The notes under the pieces were generated by a model, which had not been told where the DNA came from, made no database searches, and saw only the letters and a program-made list of their open reading frames with translations. Positions 44,765 through 52,647 of a stretch of 64,000 nt of DNA are shown piece by piece (position 1 is the stretch's first letter; the number at the start of each line of letters is the position of its first letter). This DNA is from Mycolicibacterium aubagnense (GTDB lineage: Bacteria > Actinomycetota > Actinomycetes > Mycobacteriales > Mycobacteriaceae). Position numbers and translations under genes: made by a program. The DNA is taken from the NCBI RefSeq assembly GCF_010730955.1, contig NZ_AP022577.1:868001-932000 (forward strand), in the 5' to 3' direction.

Positions 44765-46060
44765 CTACTCGCCGCGAACTTGGATCAAGGCGTACCTTCC
44801 GTTGGTTCGCCATCGCTGTCCAGTGGCATCGAGTTCCGCGAATTGCTCGGACGTGAGGCCGACGACCACTTCCGATTTCAACGTCCGTAGGGCCGCCACC
44901 GGAGACGGAAAATAGCCCACGGTTTCGTTGAAGGAGGTGGTGGCGGGCCAGTACCGGTCTCCGACGAGGCGCCGATAGTTGAGGTCGCCTTTCATCAGGG
45001 TCATCGTGGCGGTCGCAAATTCGGCCGCGAGTTCGTCCGGCATGTCGTGAAACGCCAGCGGTGCACAAAAGAACCTGTGGGTGCGCACCTTGAGTCGGCC
45101 GCTGCGCACAGCGTGCCAGAGCCGGTCGCCGATCCTGCCGATCTGCGGGCGTGGCTCGGTCCTCAACCGTTGGATGACCGTCAGCACGTCGGCCATGGTC
45201 GCATCCGACACGTAGTAGGGGTGCGGCTTGACGTACAGCACAATCTCGGCCGCAAGACGTTGAGTGAGCAGACTGTCGGCCAGGGCGAGATCCGCCAGCA
45301 GCTCGCGTCCGGCGTTGTCTGCTACGACGCAGACGATCGGGTTGTCCTGTGAGCTGAGGGCAGACCAGAGCAACGCGCTGTCGTCGACGAGCAGGCCCTC
45401 CGACCGCGCTTCGGCGGCGGCTGCGTTCTTTTGGAGCTGGAAGCTGAGGTCGGCGCGGTTACCCCAGAGGGCGGCAACCAGCAGCGCGTCGTGCTGCTGG
45501 TCCCCCGGCCGCTCCGTCAAGTCGGCGAGCGCACTCAGTTCTTCATCGACCGCTGGTCCCGTCAACTCCGCGTTCTTGACGGGAGCGAACGGGTCGACTC
45601 CGCGCCAGGCGCCCGCCCCGAAGTAGCCGACAGCCTCGAGCAATCGGCGGTAGAAGTAGCTTTCGCTCCACAGGAACGGCAGCTCACCCCACGGCCGTCC
45701 GTAGAGGTGCTCTCCCCAGGCCAGCCAATCCTCCCGGTCATGAGCCTTCTCGGGCAACGGCTCGAGAACACCCGTGGTGCTCTCGACGAGAAGCTGTTGC
45801 AGCGTCACCTGTTCGGCGGAGGTGTACGGCGTTGTGTCCAGCACCTGACTAATCAGCTTTGGGTGCCGCTCATGGAACACACCCCATTCGAAGGAGCCAG
45901 GGATCTCTGTCGTGATCGTGGGCGCACCAGTGGTGTCCAGGATCGTTCTCCTCTCACCGCGTTGACGCACGCGACCATCAGTCCACCAGAGCCACATCAA
46001 GCTATCTGTTTGGCATGGCACCATCAATCCCACTGGGCCCAACGCCCGCAGTGTCTGCAA
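44765..46060 (-). CDS. DUF89 damage-control phosphatase (ARMT1-like)
   Basis: 431 residues. The N-terminal helical region (SFEWGVFHERHPKLISQVLD; FLWSESYFYRRLLEAVGYF) and the core VCVVADNAGRELLADLALAD contain the D-N-x-G-x-E signature of DUF89, then VLYVKPHPYYVSDA and LMKGDLNYRRLVGDRYW (K-G-D-x-N), all as in ARMT1-type proteins. These metal-dependent phosphatases hydrolyse damaged sugar phosphates such as fructose-1-phosphate. The start is uncertain: a good site GAGAGGAGAAC lies before a stretch without ATG/GTG, so the true start may be upstream of 45970 or a rarer codon. Convergent with lysB; no clear link. Confidence 0.8.
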   Translation of the reverse strand: MQTLRALGPVGLMVPCQTDSLMWLWWTDGRVRQRGERRTILDTTGAPTITTEIPGSFEWGVFHERHPKLISQVLDTTPYTSAEQVTLQQLLVESTTGVLEPLPEKAHDREDWLAWGEHLYGRPWGELPFLWSESYFYRRLLEAVGYFGAGAWRGVDPFAPVKNAELTGPAVDEELSALADLTERPGDQQHDALLVAALWGNRADLSFQLQKNAAAAEARSEGLLVDDSALLWSALSSQDNPIVCVVADNAGRELLADLALADSLLTQRLAAEIVLYVKPHPYYVSDATMADVLTVIQRLRTEPRPQIGRIGDRLWHAVRSGRLKVRTHRFFCAPLAFHDMPDELAAEFATATMTLMKGDLNYRRLVGDRYWPATTSFNETVGYFPSPVAALRTLKSEVVVGLTSEQFAELDATGQRWRTNGRYALIQVRGE

Positions 46061-46263
46061 CCACTAGGCCAGACAGCCTGAGGCGCCCGCCATATTGCCG
46101 GAATCAAACCTGTTGGCGGCCTTGATATTACGTATCTCAGTTCGAGAGATATCCCCATCCGCCTCAGGCGTCACACCCCGGTCTCGACATTCCACTGAGG
46201 GCGGTTCTCGCCTACGCCAATAACGTTCTCAGCGCTCCCGAAATCGGCCTACCATCGGAATTT
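46061..46263. other. 203-bp intergenic region, no assigned element
   Basis: No gene or strong hairpin. TATCTC (46133-46138) can pair with GAGATA (46146-46151), giving a weak stem-loop. A short stretch around 46097-46112 has a loose resemblance to a tRNA T-arm but does not fold into one. Confidence 0.3.
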
Positions 46264-46428
46264 ATGGGCCTGGTGAAGGCAACCCACCAGAAGCGCACCG
46301 AGTTGACCGTCGACGTCACACAGCACGCCAAGAACTCGATGCAGCAGAAGTTGTGGCTCGACTCGATCCGGGGCAACACCATCACCACACGCGAGCCGAA
46401 TCAATTGAACGAAGGAGGGATGGGCTGA
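46264..46428 (+). CDS. Possible 54-residue ORF upstream of secreted protein gene
   Basis: ATG 46264 to TGA 46426-46428 codes for 54 residues (MGLVKATHQKRTELTVDVTQ...), charged, without family features. Its stop overlaps the ATG of the next gene (TGATG), suggesting coupling. It could be a leader peptide, a fragment or chance. Confidence 0.3.
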   Translation: MGLVKATHQKRTELTVDVTQHAKNSMQQKLWLDSIRGNTITTREPNQLNEGGMG

Positions 46429-46658
46429 TGAAAACCGCACTTGCGATCGCCGCCGTGATCGCACTCAGCCCTATCGGCGTAGCCCACGCCACACCAGGAC
46501 AATGCATCAACACACCCTGGGGCGGATACTGCGACGGACAAGCCGACCGCAACGGCATCTTCAACCACTGCGAAGGCGCACTAGGGTTCAGCAACTGCTT
46601 CTACGTGCGTGCGGTGCCCACGGATGTCGACCCGCGCGGATGGGTCCCGCTGAACTGA
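46428..46658 (+). CDS. Small secreted cysteine-containing protein
   Basis: 76 residues with a classical signal peptide: MKTALAIAAVIALSPIGVAH, cleavage expected after AHA. The mature part (~55 residues) has four cysteines (GQC, GYC, NHC, NC), a spacing that permits two disulfides, plus Gly/Asn-rich turns (TPWGGYCDGQADRNGIFNHC). It fits small exported mycobacterial proteins of unknown role. ATG 46428 follows GAAGGAGGGA, an excellent ribosome site. Confidence 0.75.
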   Translation: MKTALAIAAVIALSPIGVAHATPGQCINTPWGGYCDGQADRNGIFNHCEGALGFSNCFYVRAVPTDVDPRGWVPLN

Positions 46659-46755
46659 CGCCGCGCTCCCGTACCGCGGTGCCCTCGCCCATCGCGACAT
46701 CGTTGGCCTGGCCAAGGGCATGCTGATGCAGAGGTTCGATATCGCGATGCCGTCG

Positions 46756-47013
46756 CTATTTTTCGAGGCGGAAATACGGTTCAACCGTGCCGCTGAGCTT
46801 GACGACCATCGGATTTCCGCGGCGATCCTTGGCGGTAGGGACTTCCACACGCACCCACCCCTCGGCGACGTTGTATTCGCACACATTGGTCTTCTCGACG
46901 CCATTGAAGCGGATACCCACGCCGCGGAGGAGCGTCTCTTCGTCATAGAAGGCGCTGCGCGGATCGATGGAGAGATGATTCGGTGGAACGTCTGTGTTCT
47001 GATCCTGGGACAT
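46756..47013 (-). CDS. DUF3297 family protein
   Basis: 85 residues closely following the DUF3297 pattern: LSIDPRSAFYDEETLLRGVG, IRFNGVEKTNVCEYNVAEGW and MVVKLSGTVEPYF. A small, conserved, soluble protein known mostly from proteobacteria and some actinobacteria; function unknown. ATG 47013. It stands alone. Confidence 0.85.
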   Translation of the reverse strand: MSQDQNTDVPPNHLSIDPRSAFYDEETLLRGVGIRFNGVEKTNVCEYNVAEGWVRVEVPTAKDRRGNPMVVKLSGTVEPYFRLEK

Positions 47014-47484
47014 GGTGGCTTTCGTTGAATGCTGCGTTAGGTTCTTGGACTTGATTTTCTACGAACGTACGCGAACCTGTAGCAGCGGGTTCCGGGTAGG
47101 TTCTGCCGGCCACGCCTACGAGGTGCTTCCTCTCTGCACGCTTCTGGGCCTCGTGCCCCTTGTGCGCCCGAATCCAGACCACTGCACTGCCGTAGTCGTT
47201 GCCGTCGCAGGATGGTATTCCAGCACCCAGACGTAACACCGGGTCGGCCCCCACACGAATTCGGCAGCGTGACACTCTGTGACGATCTTGGCTCGTCACA
47301 CTCGTGGCGCTCCACGGGTTTCGTGGGCACTTTCTCGCTGTCAGCGGTGATTTCTGTTGTGGTGCAAGGGTACTGACGACTTCTTGTGCTCATCGGCGCC
47401 GCAATCTTCCCTGTTCGGCTGGTGCCGTCGTGGCACTGAGGTATTCGCGGGACGATCCGACCCGAAGGGCACGTCGTCGCGGTC
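47014..47484. other. 471-bp region without a supportable gene
   Basis: Both strands have open frames, but none has family features or a good ribosome site. GTGACACTCTGTGAC (47269-47283) and the nearby GCTCGTCACA/ACTCGTGG contain repeated GTGAC/GTCAC words that could be part of a regulator site. It probably holds the promoter of the DUF3297 gene plus decayed sequence. Confidence 0.35.
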
Positions 47485-48123
47485 TCACCGACGGGTCGGC
47501 GCACGTCGCGGCCGGAGGTCCTCGATGCGGTCGAGGACCTCATCAAGGGCCGTTTCCAAGGGGGCGGGGTCGCGGTGAACCTGCGCGAGCAGGATGCCGC
47601 CTTGGACCGCGGCCAACAGTGCGGTCGCCAGGCGGTCGGGGTTGGCCGTGCGGCGCAGATCGCCCCGATCGGACATGGCCTGGAGGCCTGCGCGGATCGC
47701 CGCTTCCCACTGGTCGAATCCACCAGCGAGGTCGGCTCGACATTCCGGGAAGGGCTCAGCCAGCTCACCGACCAGCGACCCGACGGGGCAGCCGCCCTCG
47801 CAGTTCTGCTGGCGATATGTGTCGACGACGAAGTCTCGCCAGGCGCGCAACCCGTCCATGTTGTCCAGATTCCCCAGCGTTGCCAGCAGAGCCTGAATGC
47901 GGTGGGCGATGACGGCCCTGATCAGGGAGTTCTTGTCCCCGAAGTAGTGATACACCTGCGACGAGCCAACGCCGGCCGCCTTCTGGACGTCGCCAAGACT
48001 CGTACCGGCGACACCTTGGTCGTAGATCAGCTGGGCTGCTGCCGCCACGATTCGCTCCCGCGTGGCTCGCCCTTTGGGCGTGAGCCGATGCGGCTCGGAG
48101 GCCAATTCCATCGCTGCCATCAT
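47485..48123 (-). CDS. TetR-family regulator
   Basis: About 212 residues. The HTH region is TRERIVAAAAQLIYDQGVAG, then TSLGDVQKAAGVGSSQVYHY and FGDKNSLIRAVIAHR. The C-terminal domain has QQNCEGGCPVGSLVGELAEP, the Cys-containing pattern of the YcdC/TetR_C group near a regulated SDR. ATG 48123 or 48111 is the natural start; a longer open frame exists. It is divergent from an SDR gene. The last 54 residues have a truncated copy at 55578-55757 (45 of 54 identical). Confidence 0.88.
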   Translation of the reverse strand: MMAAMELASEPHRLTPKGRATRERIVAAAAQLIYDQGVAGTSLGDVQKAAGVGSSQVYHYFGDKNSLIRAVIAHRIQALLATLGNLDNMDGLRAWRDFVVDTYRQQNCEGGCPVGSLVGELAEPFPECRADLAGGFDQWEAAIRAGLQAMSDRGDLRRTANPDRLATALLAAVQGGILLAQVHRDPAPLETALDEVLDRIEDLRPRRAPTRR

Positions 48124-48275
48124 GTTGGCCAGGTCTGACGAGATCCGGCTCTGCGGGCCCCGCTGCCCTGATCCCCCTTTCCGATTTGCCTCATGCTGTC
48201 GGGCGGTCTGTGCGAACCTGCGCACGGGGCCACCTGAAGTCAGCGTAGCGTCAGCGTGACCAGTTTGTGAAGTGT

Positions 48276-48493
48276 GCGCTACATAATCTGTGGCGCAACC
48301 CGCGCGGACGCTGTTACGACAGCTAGAGCGCCGTGGACGCCTAGACCTTTGCATGGAAGCTTGAAATATGTCTTGCTGTCGCGCATTAGACACCAGACCC
48401 GAATCCGTACGTTGGCCGATGCACCGGTTGACATCAGCACGCATCGACACAATTATGTAGTGAGCGACCCAAAAAATACGCACGATTATGTGG
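48276..48493. promoter_or_regulatory. Candidate TetR operators (three ACATAAT-type sites)
   Basis: 48276-48296 reads GCGCTACATAATCTGTGGCGC, an imperfect dyad with 7 of 8 paired positions. The same TACATAAT/ATTATGTA word occurs at 48452-48460 (ATTATGTAG) and, with one change, at 48485-48493 (ATTATGTGG). All lie between the divergent tetR and SDR genes, so they are likely operators; there is no gene in 48124-48570. Confidence 0.55.
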
Positions 48494-48570
48494 CCGATAA
48501 TCCAGAAACGAGGAAGACGCTAGCCGGCCAGCTCGTGCCAACGCGAAGTCTCTATCGAAAGGAAAACAGC

Positions 48571-49545
48571 ATGGCTGCAACGTCTTCCAAAGCAGTTCTG
48601 ATCACCGGCGCCAACGTTGGGCTCGGGAAAGAGGTCGCGCGTCAACTCGCTCTCGCGGGCGATTTCGACAAGATCTATCTGGCGTGTCGCAACGCTGACA
48701 GCGGGCAGTCCGCGGCCGCCGACCTGGAGCGCCGTACTGGCAGGCCCATCTTCACCGTAGTGCGCATGGACCTGACCGACTTGGACTCGGTGCGGTCCGC
48801 TCTGAGCACCTTGGATGACCCACTGCATTCCGTCGTCATGAACGCCGGCGGCACCGGCGGCCCAACACCGCTGGCGCTCACCGCTGATGGCGTCACCCAC
48901 GTCTTCGGTTCCAACGTACTGGGCCACGTCATACTGCTCGAGAGTCTCCTCGCCGCCGGCGCTCTGACCGATGCGGCGGTCCTGGTCGGCAGCGAAGCTG
49001 CGCGCGGAGTTCCCTCGATGAGGATGCCGCAGCCCACGTTCGCGAACCACTCAGTCGAGGAGTTCGCCAGCGTGATCGACGGTTCGTTCTTCAAGCAGCA
49101 CAAGTTCAATGCATTCCTCGCTTACGGACAGGTGAAATACCTTGGTGCGTTGTGGATGTCGGCACTCGCACGACAGCATCCGGACCTGCGGCTACTCACC
49201 GTGAGCCCGGGCAACACCGCAGGAACCGACGCCTTACGCGATATGGGCCCCGTCATTCGGGCCTTGATGAATCATCTTCTGTTGCCATACGTCCTGCCTG
49301 CGCTGGGGCGCGGACACCGATTGGAGACGGGTGCCCAGCGGCTGGTCGATGGCGTTATCGACCAACAGTTACGCAGCGGCGTGTTCTACGCCAGCGCACC
49401 AGGCAAAGTCATTGGGCCCCTGGTGGATCAGTCCGAGATCCTCGCCGACTTCAGTAACCCCGCAATACAGCGGAATGCCGACGAAGCCATCCACCGCTTC
49501 GCGGGATCATCTGGTCGGCCACCACGGACCTACCGTACGAACTGA
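48571..49545 (+). CDS. Short-chain dehydrogenase/reductase
   Basis: About 324 residues. NAD(P)-binding VLITGANVGLGKEVARQLAL, then IFTVVRMDLTDLDSVRSALS, VVMNAGGTGGPTPLALT (NAG motif) and a Y-x3-K in LAYGQVKYLG, with Ser at SEAARGVPS before it. This is the protochlorophyllide-reductase-like/retinol-dehydrogenase-like long SDR group; substrate unknown. ATG 48571 follows AAAGGA. Probably controlled by the divergent TetR. Confidence 0.88.
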   Translation: MAATSSKAVLITGANVGLGKEVARQLALAGDFDKIYLACRNADSGQSAAADLERRTGRPIFTVVRMDLTDLDSVRSALSTLDDPLHSVVMNAGGTGGPTPLALTADGVTHVFGSNVLGHVILLESLLAAGALTDAAVLVGSEAARGVPSMRMPQPTFANHSVEEFASVIDGSFFKQHKFNAFLAYGQVKYLGALWMSALARQHPDLRLLTVSPGNTAGTDALRDMGPVIRALMNHLLLPYVLPALGRGHRLETGAQRLVDGVIDQQLRSGVFYASAPGKVIGPLVDQSEILADFSNPAIQRNADEAIHRFAGSSGRPPRTYRTN

Positions 49546-49705
49546 GCGGAAACGGACAGCGCGATGATCCACCGTCGCTGTCAGACCGGCCTGACCCCAA
49601 AACGCCACCCCGCCAAGGCCGAAAGGCACGCACCACACCCCGCGTCGGCGGCGGCAGAGCCGTAAACGACGAGCACATAGACCACGACGACGAGAAGGAT
49701 ATTCC

Positions 49706-50143
49706 GTGACGACCCTTCGAAAAGCAGCATCACTATCCAGCCACGAACAAGGCCTGGTGGTGGTGTCGACGTTGCGAGCCAACGGCACCATCCAGTCGTC
49801 GCTCGTCAACGCCGGCGTGATGGCCCATCCGATGACCGGGGAGACGATCTTGGCCTTGGTCGCGGTGGGCCCGGTAAAGCTGGCGAACTTGCGGGCTCGA
49901 CCCCAAGTCACGGCCACCTTCCGCAACGGTTGGCACTGGGCGGCGGTCGAAGGGAGCGCAGAACTCGCCGGACCCGACGACCCCCAACCCTGGCTGGACG
50001 CCGAAGGCCTCCGGCTGCTGCTTCGAGCGATCTTCACCGCGGCCGGCGGCGAACACGACGACTGGGATGACTACGACCGGGTGATGGCCGAGGAGCGCCG
50101 GGCAGCGGTGCTCATCCGTCCCGACCGGGTCTACGGCAACTGA
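49706..50143 (+). CDS. PPOX-class F420-dependent/pyridoxamine oxidase-like protein
   Basis: 145 residues with the flavin-reductase split-barrel: LSSHEQGLVVVSTLRANGTI, VNAGVMAHPMTGETILALVA, VGPVKLANLRARPQVTATFR and the end RRAAVLIRPDRVYGN. These are features of the F420-binding PPOX family of mycobacteria. GTG 49706 follows GAAGGA. Downstream of the SDR by 160 bases. Confidence 0.84.
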   Translation: MTTLRKAASLSSHEQGLVVVSTLRANGTIQSSLVNAGVMAHPMTGETILALVAVGPVKLANLRARPQVTATFRNGWHWAAVEGSAELAGPDDPQPWLDAEGLRLLLRAIFTAAGGEHDDWDDYDRVMAEERRAAVLIRPDRVYGN

Positions 50144-50291
50144 TGCCTGTGCCACAAGCTGTTTGGAGGTTGTCCGGCCGACGTACTCGGGATCTCGCGC
50201 ACCGGGAGGTTCGCGTTCGGCGCATTCACCACCCGAACTTTTGCGCGGCGGCCAATCCGCGTTGCAGTAACCTCACCGCCAACGAGCCTTG

Positions 50292-50702
50292 CTAATCGAG
50301 AACCGCGATCGCCTCCACCTCGACGAGGATTTGAGGCATGAACAAGGCGCCGACACCGATCAACGTGCCCGGCGGCAGGAACGTGTCGATACCGAGTTTG
50401 GCGCAGGCTTGGGCGCGGCCCTGCTGCAGCATCGGCATTTTGTCCACGGTCCAGTCCACCACGTAGATGGTCATCTTGGCGATGTCGTCGAGGGAGCCGC
50501 CAATCTCGGCAAGGGCGGCGCCGACGTTGAGATAGCACTGCTCGACCTGCGCGGCGAGGTCGCCCTCGCCGACCAGCGTCCCGTCGGCGTCCCAGGCGAC
50601 CTGCCCGGCCATGAACACGAGTTTGGAACCAGTCGCTATCGAGACCTGGCGGTGAAAGTCGACCCTGGGCAGGCTTTGCGGGTTCGTCAAAGTGATGGTC
50701 AT
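50292..50702 (-). CDS. RidA/YjgF family protein lacking the key Arg
   Basis: 136 residues: VSIATGSKLVFMAGQVAWDA, LAEIGGSLDDIAKMTIYVVD and the final IGVGALFMPQILVEVEAIAV are RidA family blocks. In enamine/imine deaminases the residues before this last block carry a conserved Arg (P-x-R-S/T); here the site reads LPPGTLIGV with Gly. So this is probably a Rid subgroup without the standard deaminase activity. ATG 50702. Confidence 0.85.
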   Translation of the reverse strand: MTITLTNPQSLPRVDFHRQVSIATGSKLVFMAGQVAWDADGTLVGEGDLAAQVEQCYLNVGAALAEIGGSLDDIAKMTIYVVDWTVDKMPMLQQGRAQACAKLGIDTFLPPGTLIGVGALFMPQILVEVEAIAVLD

Positions 50703-50866
50703 CCAGACTCCTTGTCGTCGTGAGGGCTAACAACCCTTGATTGCGAAAACACTTGATACTGCTTGGGTTGGCGCGGCGCCGTACACGGTTGAGTGAATTT
50801 GGGCCGCAGTGAGTTCGCGTCGGCGTGCCACGGCACGGTGCGGGAGGAACCTGCCCAAGAAGGGGT

Positions 50867-51253
50867 TCACTGGGTTGTCCAGCTTCGGGTGTGGTGCAGC
50901 AGGGTCGGACCTGTGAGGTTGCCGTCGGCGATGACCAAAAAGGTCACCAACATGGTGGGAACGTGAAGGGCCGATTGCTCCCATTGCAACCGGGTGGGCG
51001 CCTGCGCGTCGGTGACCCGGCATCGGGCCGTGTGATCGCGGCCCTTGCGACGGCTGATGAGGCGAAACGTGGTGCCCAGCTGTAGTCGCACGTCAGCCGT
51101 CTCAGGATCGACGGAGTCCCAGGCGTCATACCACTCCGGGATCGTGTTCACCGTGGTGATCAGCTCCCACACCTTTTCCGCTGAGGCGTTGATGCTGATC
51201 GATCCGTTCAGGGTCTGGACGGTGTCCTGGCGCTGGCGTCGGTAACCGGTCAC
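50867..51253 (-). CDS. SRPBCC family protein, possible C-terminal frameshift
   Basis: About 128 residues: LNGSISINASAEKVWELITT, IPEWYDAWDSVDPE and LGTTFRLISRRKGRDHTARC match the Bet v1-like pattern. The frame stops right after HHTRSWTTQ. In the alternative frame just downstream, NPFLGRFLPHRAVARRRELT is open to a stop at 50727 and looks like the usual C-terminal helix, so a frameshift around 50880 may have shortened it. Starts: GTG 51253, 10 bases after the tetR stop, or further in. Likely co-transcribed with that tetR. Confidence 0.62.
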   Translation of the reverse strand: MTGYRRQRQDTVQTLNGSISINASAEKVWELITTVNTIPEWYDAWDSVDPETADVRLQLGTTFRLISRRKGRDHTARCRVTDAQAPTRLQWEQSALHVPTMLVTFLVIADGNLTGPTLLHHTRSWTTQ

Positions 51254-51263
51254 GCGGGGTGAC

Positions 51264-51872
51264 TCATGACAGGGGTGCCGCCTCGGCTGCACGATCGGCC
51301 ACATCGTCGATCCACCGCAACAGGCGCCGACTCTGACGGTGCATCAGGTCGGGGTCGCGCAAGGAGTGGGTGAGCACGGCGATCCCCTGGTAGGCGGCGA
51401 CCAATGTGACCGCCAGATCGCGCGCGTCGGGTTGTCCCATCTCCTGGAATTGCCGCTCGGCCCAATCGATTACCGAACCCAGCAGCTCCTGACTGCCGAC
51501 GGACGTTTCCGTCCCGCACCGCTTGTTCAGCTCGGAGGCGAGCGTTCCGATCTTGCACCCGTACTGCGAGATGGAATCGCGCGTGGCATCGAGCTCTTCG
51601 ACGAAACCTTTCAGACGCGCACGCGGCGTCCGGCGCCGATCCAGACGTGCGAGCAGCTCGGCGCCTTCCCCGGCATAGCCCTCGACGATCGCGTCGACCA
51701 ACTCGTCCTTCGTCTTGAAGTAATAGAAGATGTTCCCCACGGCCACGTCGGCCCCCGTCGCGACGTCGGCCAACGTAGTCCGCTCGACACCCTGGTGGTA
51801 GATCATTCGGCGAGCACTCTCTATCAGCCGCTGACGTTTCAGAGCTCCCCGCGACTTGCGCGTCCCGACCAT
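51264..51872 (-). CDS. TetR-family regulator next to mmpS-mmpL
   Basis: About 202 residues. The HTH: LKRQRLIESARRMIYHQGVE, TTLADVATGADVAVGNIFYY and FKTKDELVDAIVEGYAG. The C-terminal domain includes SQYGCKIGTLASELNKRCG (TetR_C with Cys). It is divergent from mmpS-mmpL, like TetR repressors of MmpS5/MmpL5-type exporters in other mycobacteria. ATG 51872 or 51878. Confidence 0.88.
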   Translation of the reverse strand: MVGTRKSRGALKRQRLIESARRMIYHQGVERTTLADVATGADVAVGNIFYYFKTKDELVDAIVEGYAGEGAELLARLDRRRTPRARLKGFVEELDATRDSISQYGCKIGTLASELNKRCGTETSVGSQELLGSVIDWAERQFQEMGQPDARDLAVTLVAAYQGIAVLTHSLRDPDLMHRQSRRLLRWIDDVADRAAEAAPLS

Positions 51873-51888
51873 GTTCACTGCCTTAATG

Positions 51889-52018
51889 AGTTGGTTGACT
51901 TACTAAAAGCGTAGCACTCGAGCGACAGCCACACCCTGTATCCAGGCCGCCGTGGCGAGCCGAACTTCCCAACTCACTGCACCGTTAGCGCATCACGATG
52001 TTAAGTTAGTTGTCTGAC
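51889..52018. promoter_or_regulatory. Candidate TetR operators upstream of mmpS-mmpL
   Basis: AGTTGGTTGACTTAC (51889-51903) and AGTTAGTTGTCTGAC (52004-52018) agree at 12 of 15 positions and each has an imperfect GTNRG-N4-CTNAC dyad. One is just before the tetR start, the other about 185 bases before mmpS, as expected for a repressor that controls both sides. The rest of 51904-52200 contains no gene I can support. Confidence 0.5.
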
Positions 52019-52200
52019 CTATTTTTGGAGACAACGTCTGCAGGCGTACGGGACCCGTTCTCTCTTCGACCTCGGCGTCGCGGCGCGGCGCGGAGACCTC
52101 CCACCCCCGCCTGGGGCTGCGTGAAGCACTCATGTGGTCGTGGTCGGCTCAGGAGGGCATCAGCTGAAGATCGCCTCCCACAAAATCGAAAGGCACAGCG

Positions 52201-52647
52201 ATGAAAAGGTTTTCGATCGGCAGCGTGATCAGGCGACGCTGGACAGTGCTCATGACGGTGCTCGTGGTGGCGGTCGCGGGTTTCGGTGTGGACCGCCTGC
52301 ACGGCATCTTCGGCTCGAATGACGTGGTGTCGTGGCCGCGCGCCGACTCGATAGAGAACAGCAAGTACAACCCGAAGCGGGTCCTGTTCGAGGTCTTCGG
52401 CAGTCCGCGGGCGGTGGCGACGATCAACTACCTGGACGAACACGCCCAACCCCAGCGCGTCGACAATACGACGCTGCCCTGGTCGCACCTGCTGACGACC
52501 ACTGACCCCACCCTCTTCGCCGACCTCCGCGCACAGGGGGATGCAGACGCTCTCACCTGCCGCATCACTGTCAACGGCATCGTCAAGGACGAAAGGTCCA
52601 CCACCAACGTGAACGGCTACATCTCCTGCCTGGACAAGTCCGCGTGA
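52201..52647 (+). CDS. mmpS: MmpS-family membrane accessory protein
   Basis: 148 residues. One N-terminal membrane helix (WTVLMTVLVVAVAGFGVDRL) then an exported domain with VLFEVFGSPRAVATINYLDE, QPQRVDNTTLPWSHLLTTTD and a C-terminal Cys pair (LTCRITVNG ... GYISCL). MmpS proteins are periplasmic partners of MmpL RND transporters. The stop overlaps the MmpL start by 4 bases (GTGA). The chosen ATG 52201 follows AAAGG. Confidence 0.93.
   Translation: MKRFSIGSVIRRRWTVLMTVLVVAVAGFGVDRLHGIFGSNDVVSWPRADSIENSKYNPKRVLFEVFGSPRAVATINYLDEHAQPQRVDNTTLPWSHLLTTTDPTLFADLRAQGDADALTCRITVNGIVKDERSTTNVNGYISCLDKSA

Noticed and set aside
46090..46160. tRNA-like stretch (GGTTTGATTCC on the minus strand)
   Set aside because: The arms do not pair into a cloverleaf and no anticodon arm could be placed.
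46943..47299. Minus-strand open frame of about 118 codons upstream of the DUF3297 gene
   Set aside because: No family features, no ribosome site, and it overlaps the start of a well-supported gene in another frame.
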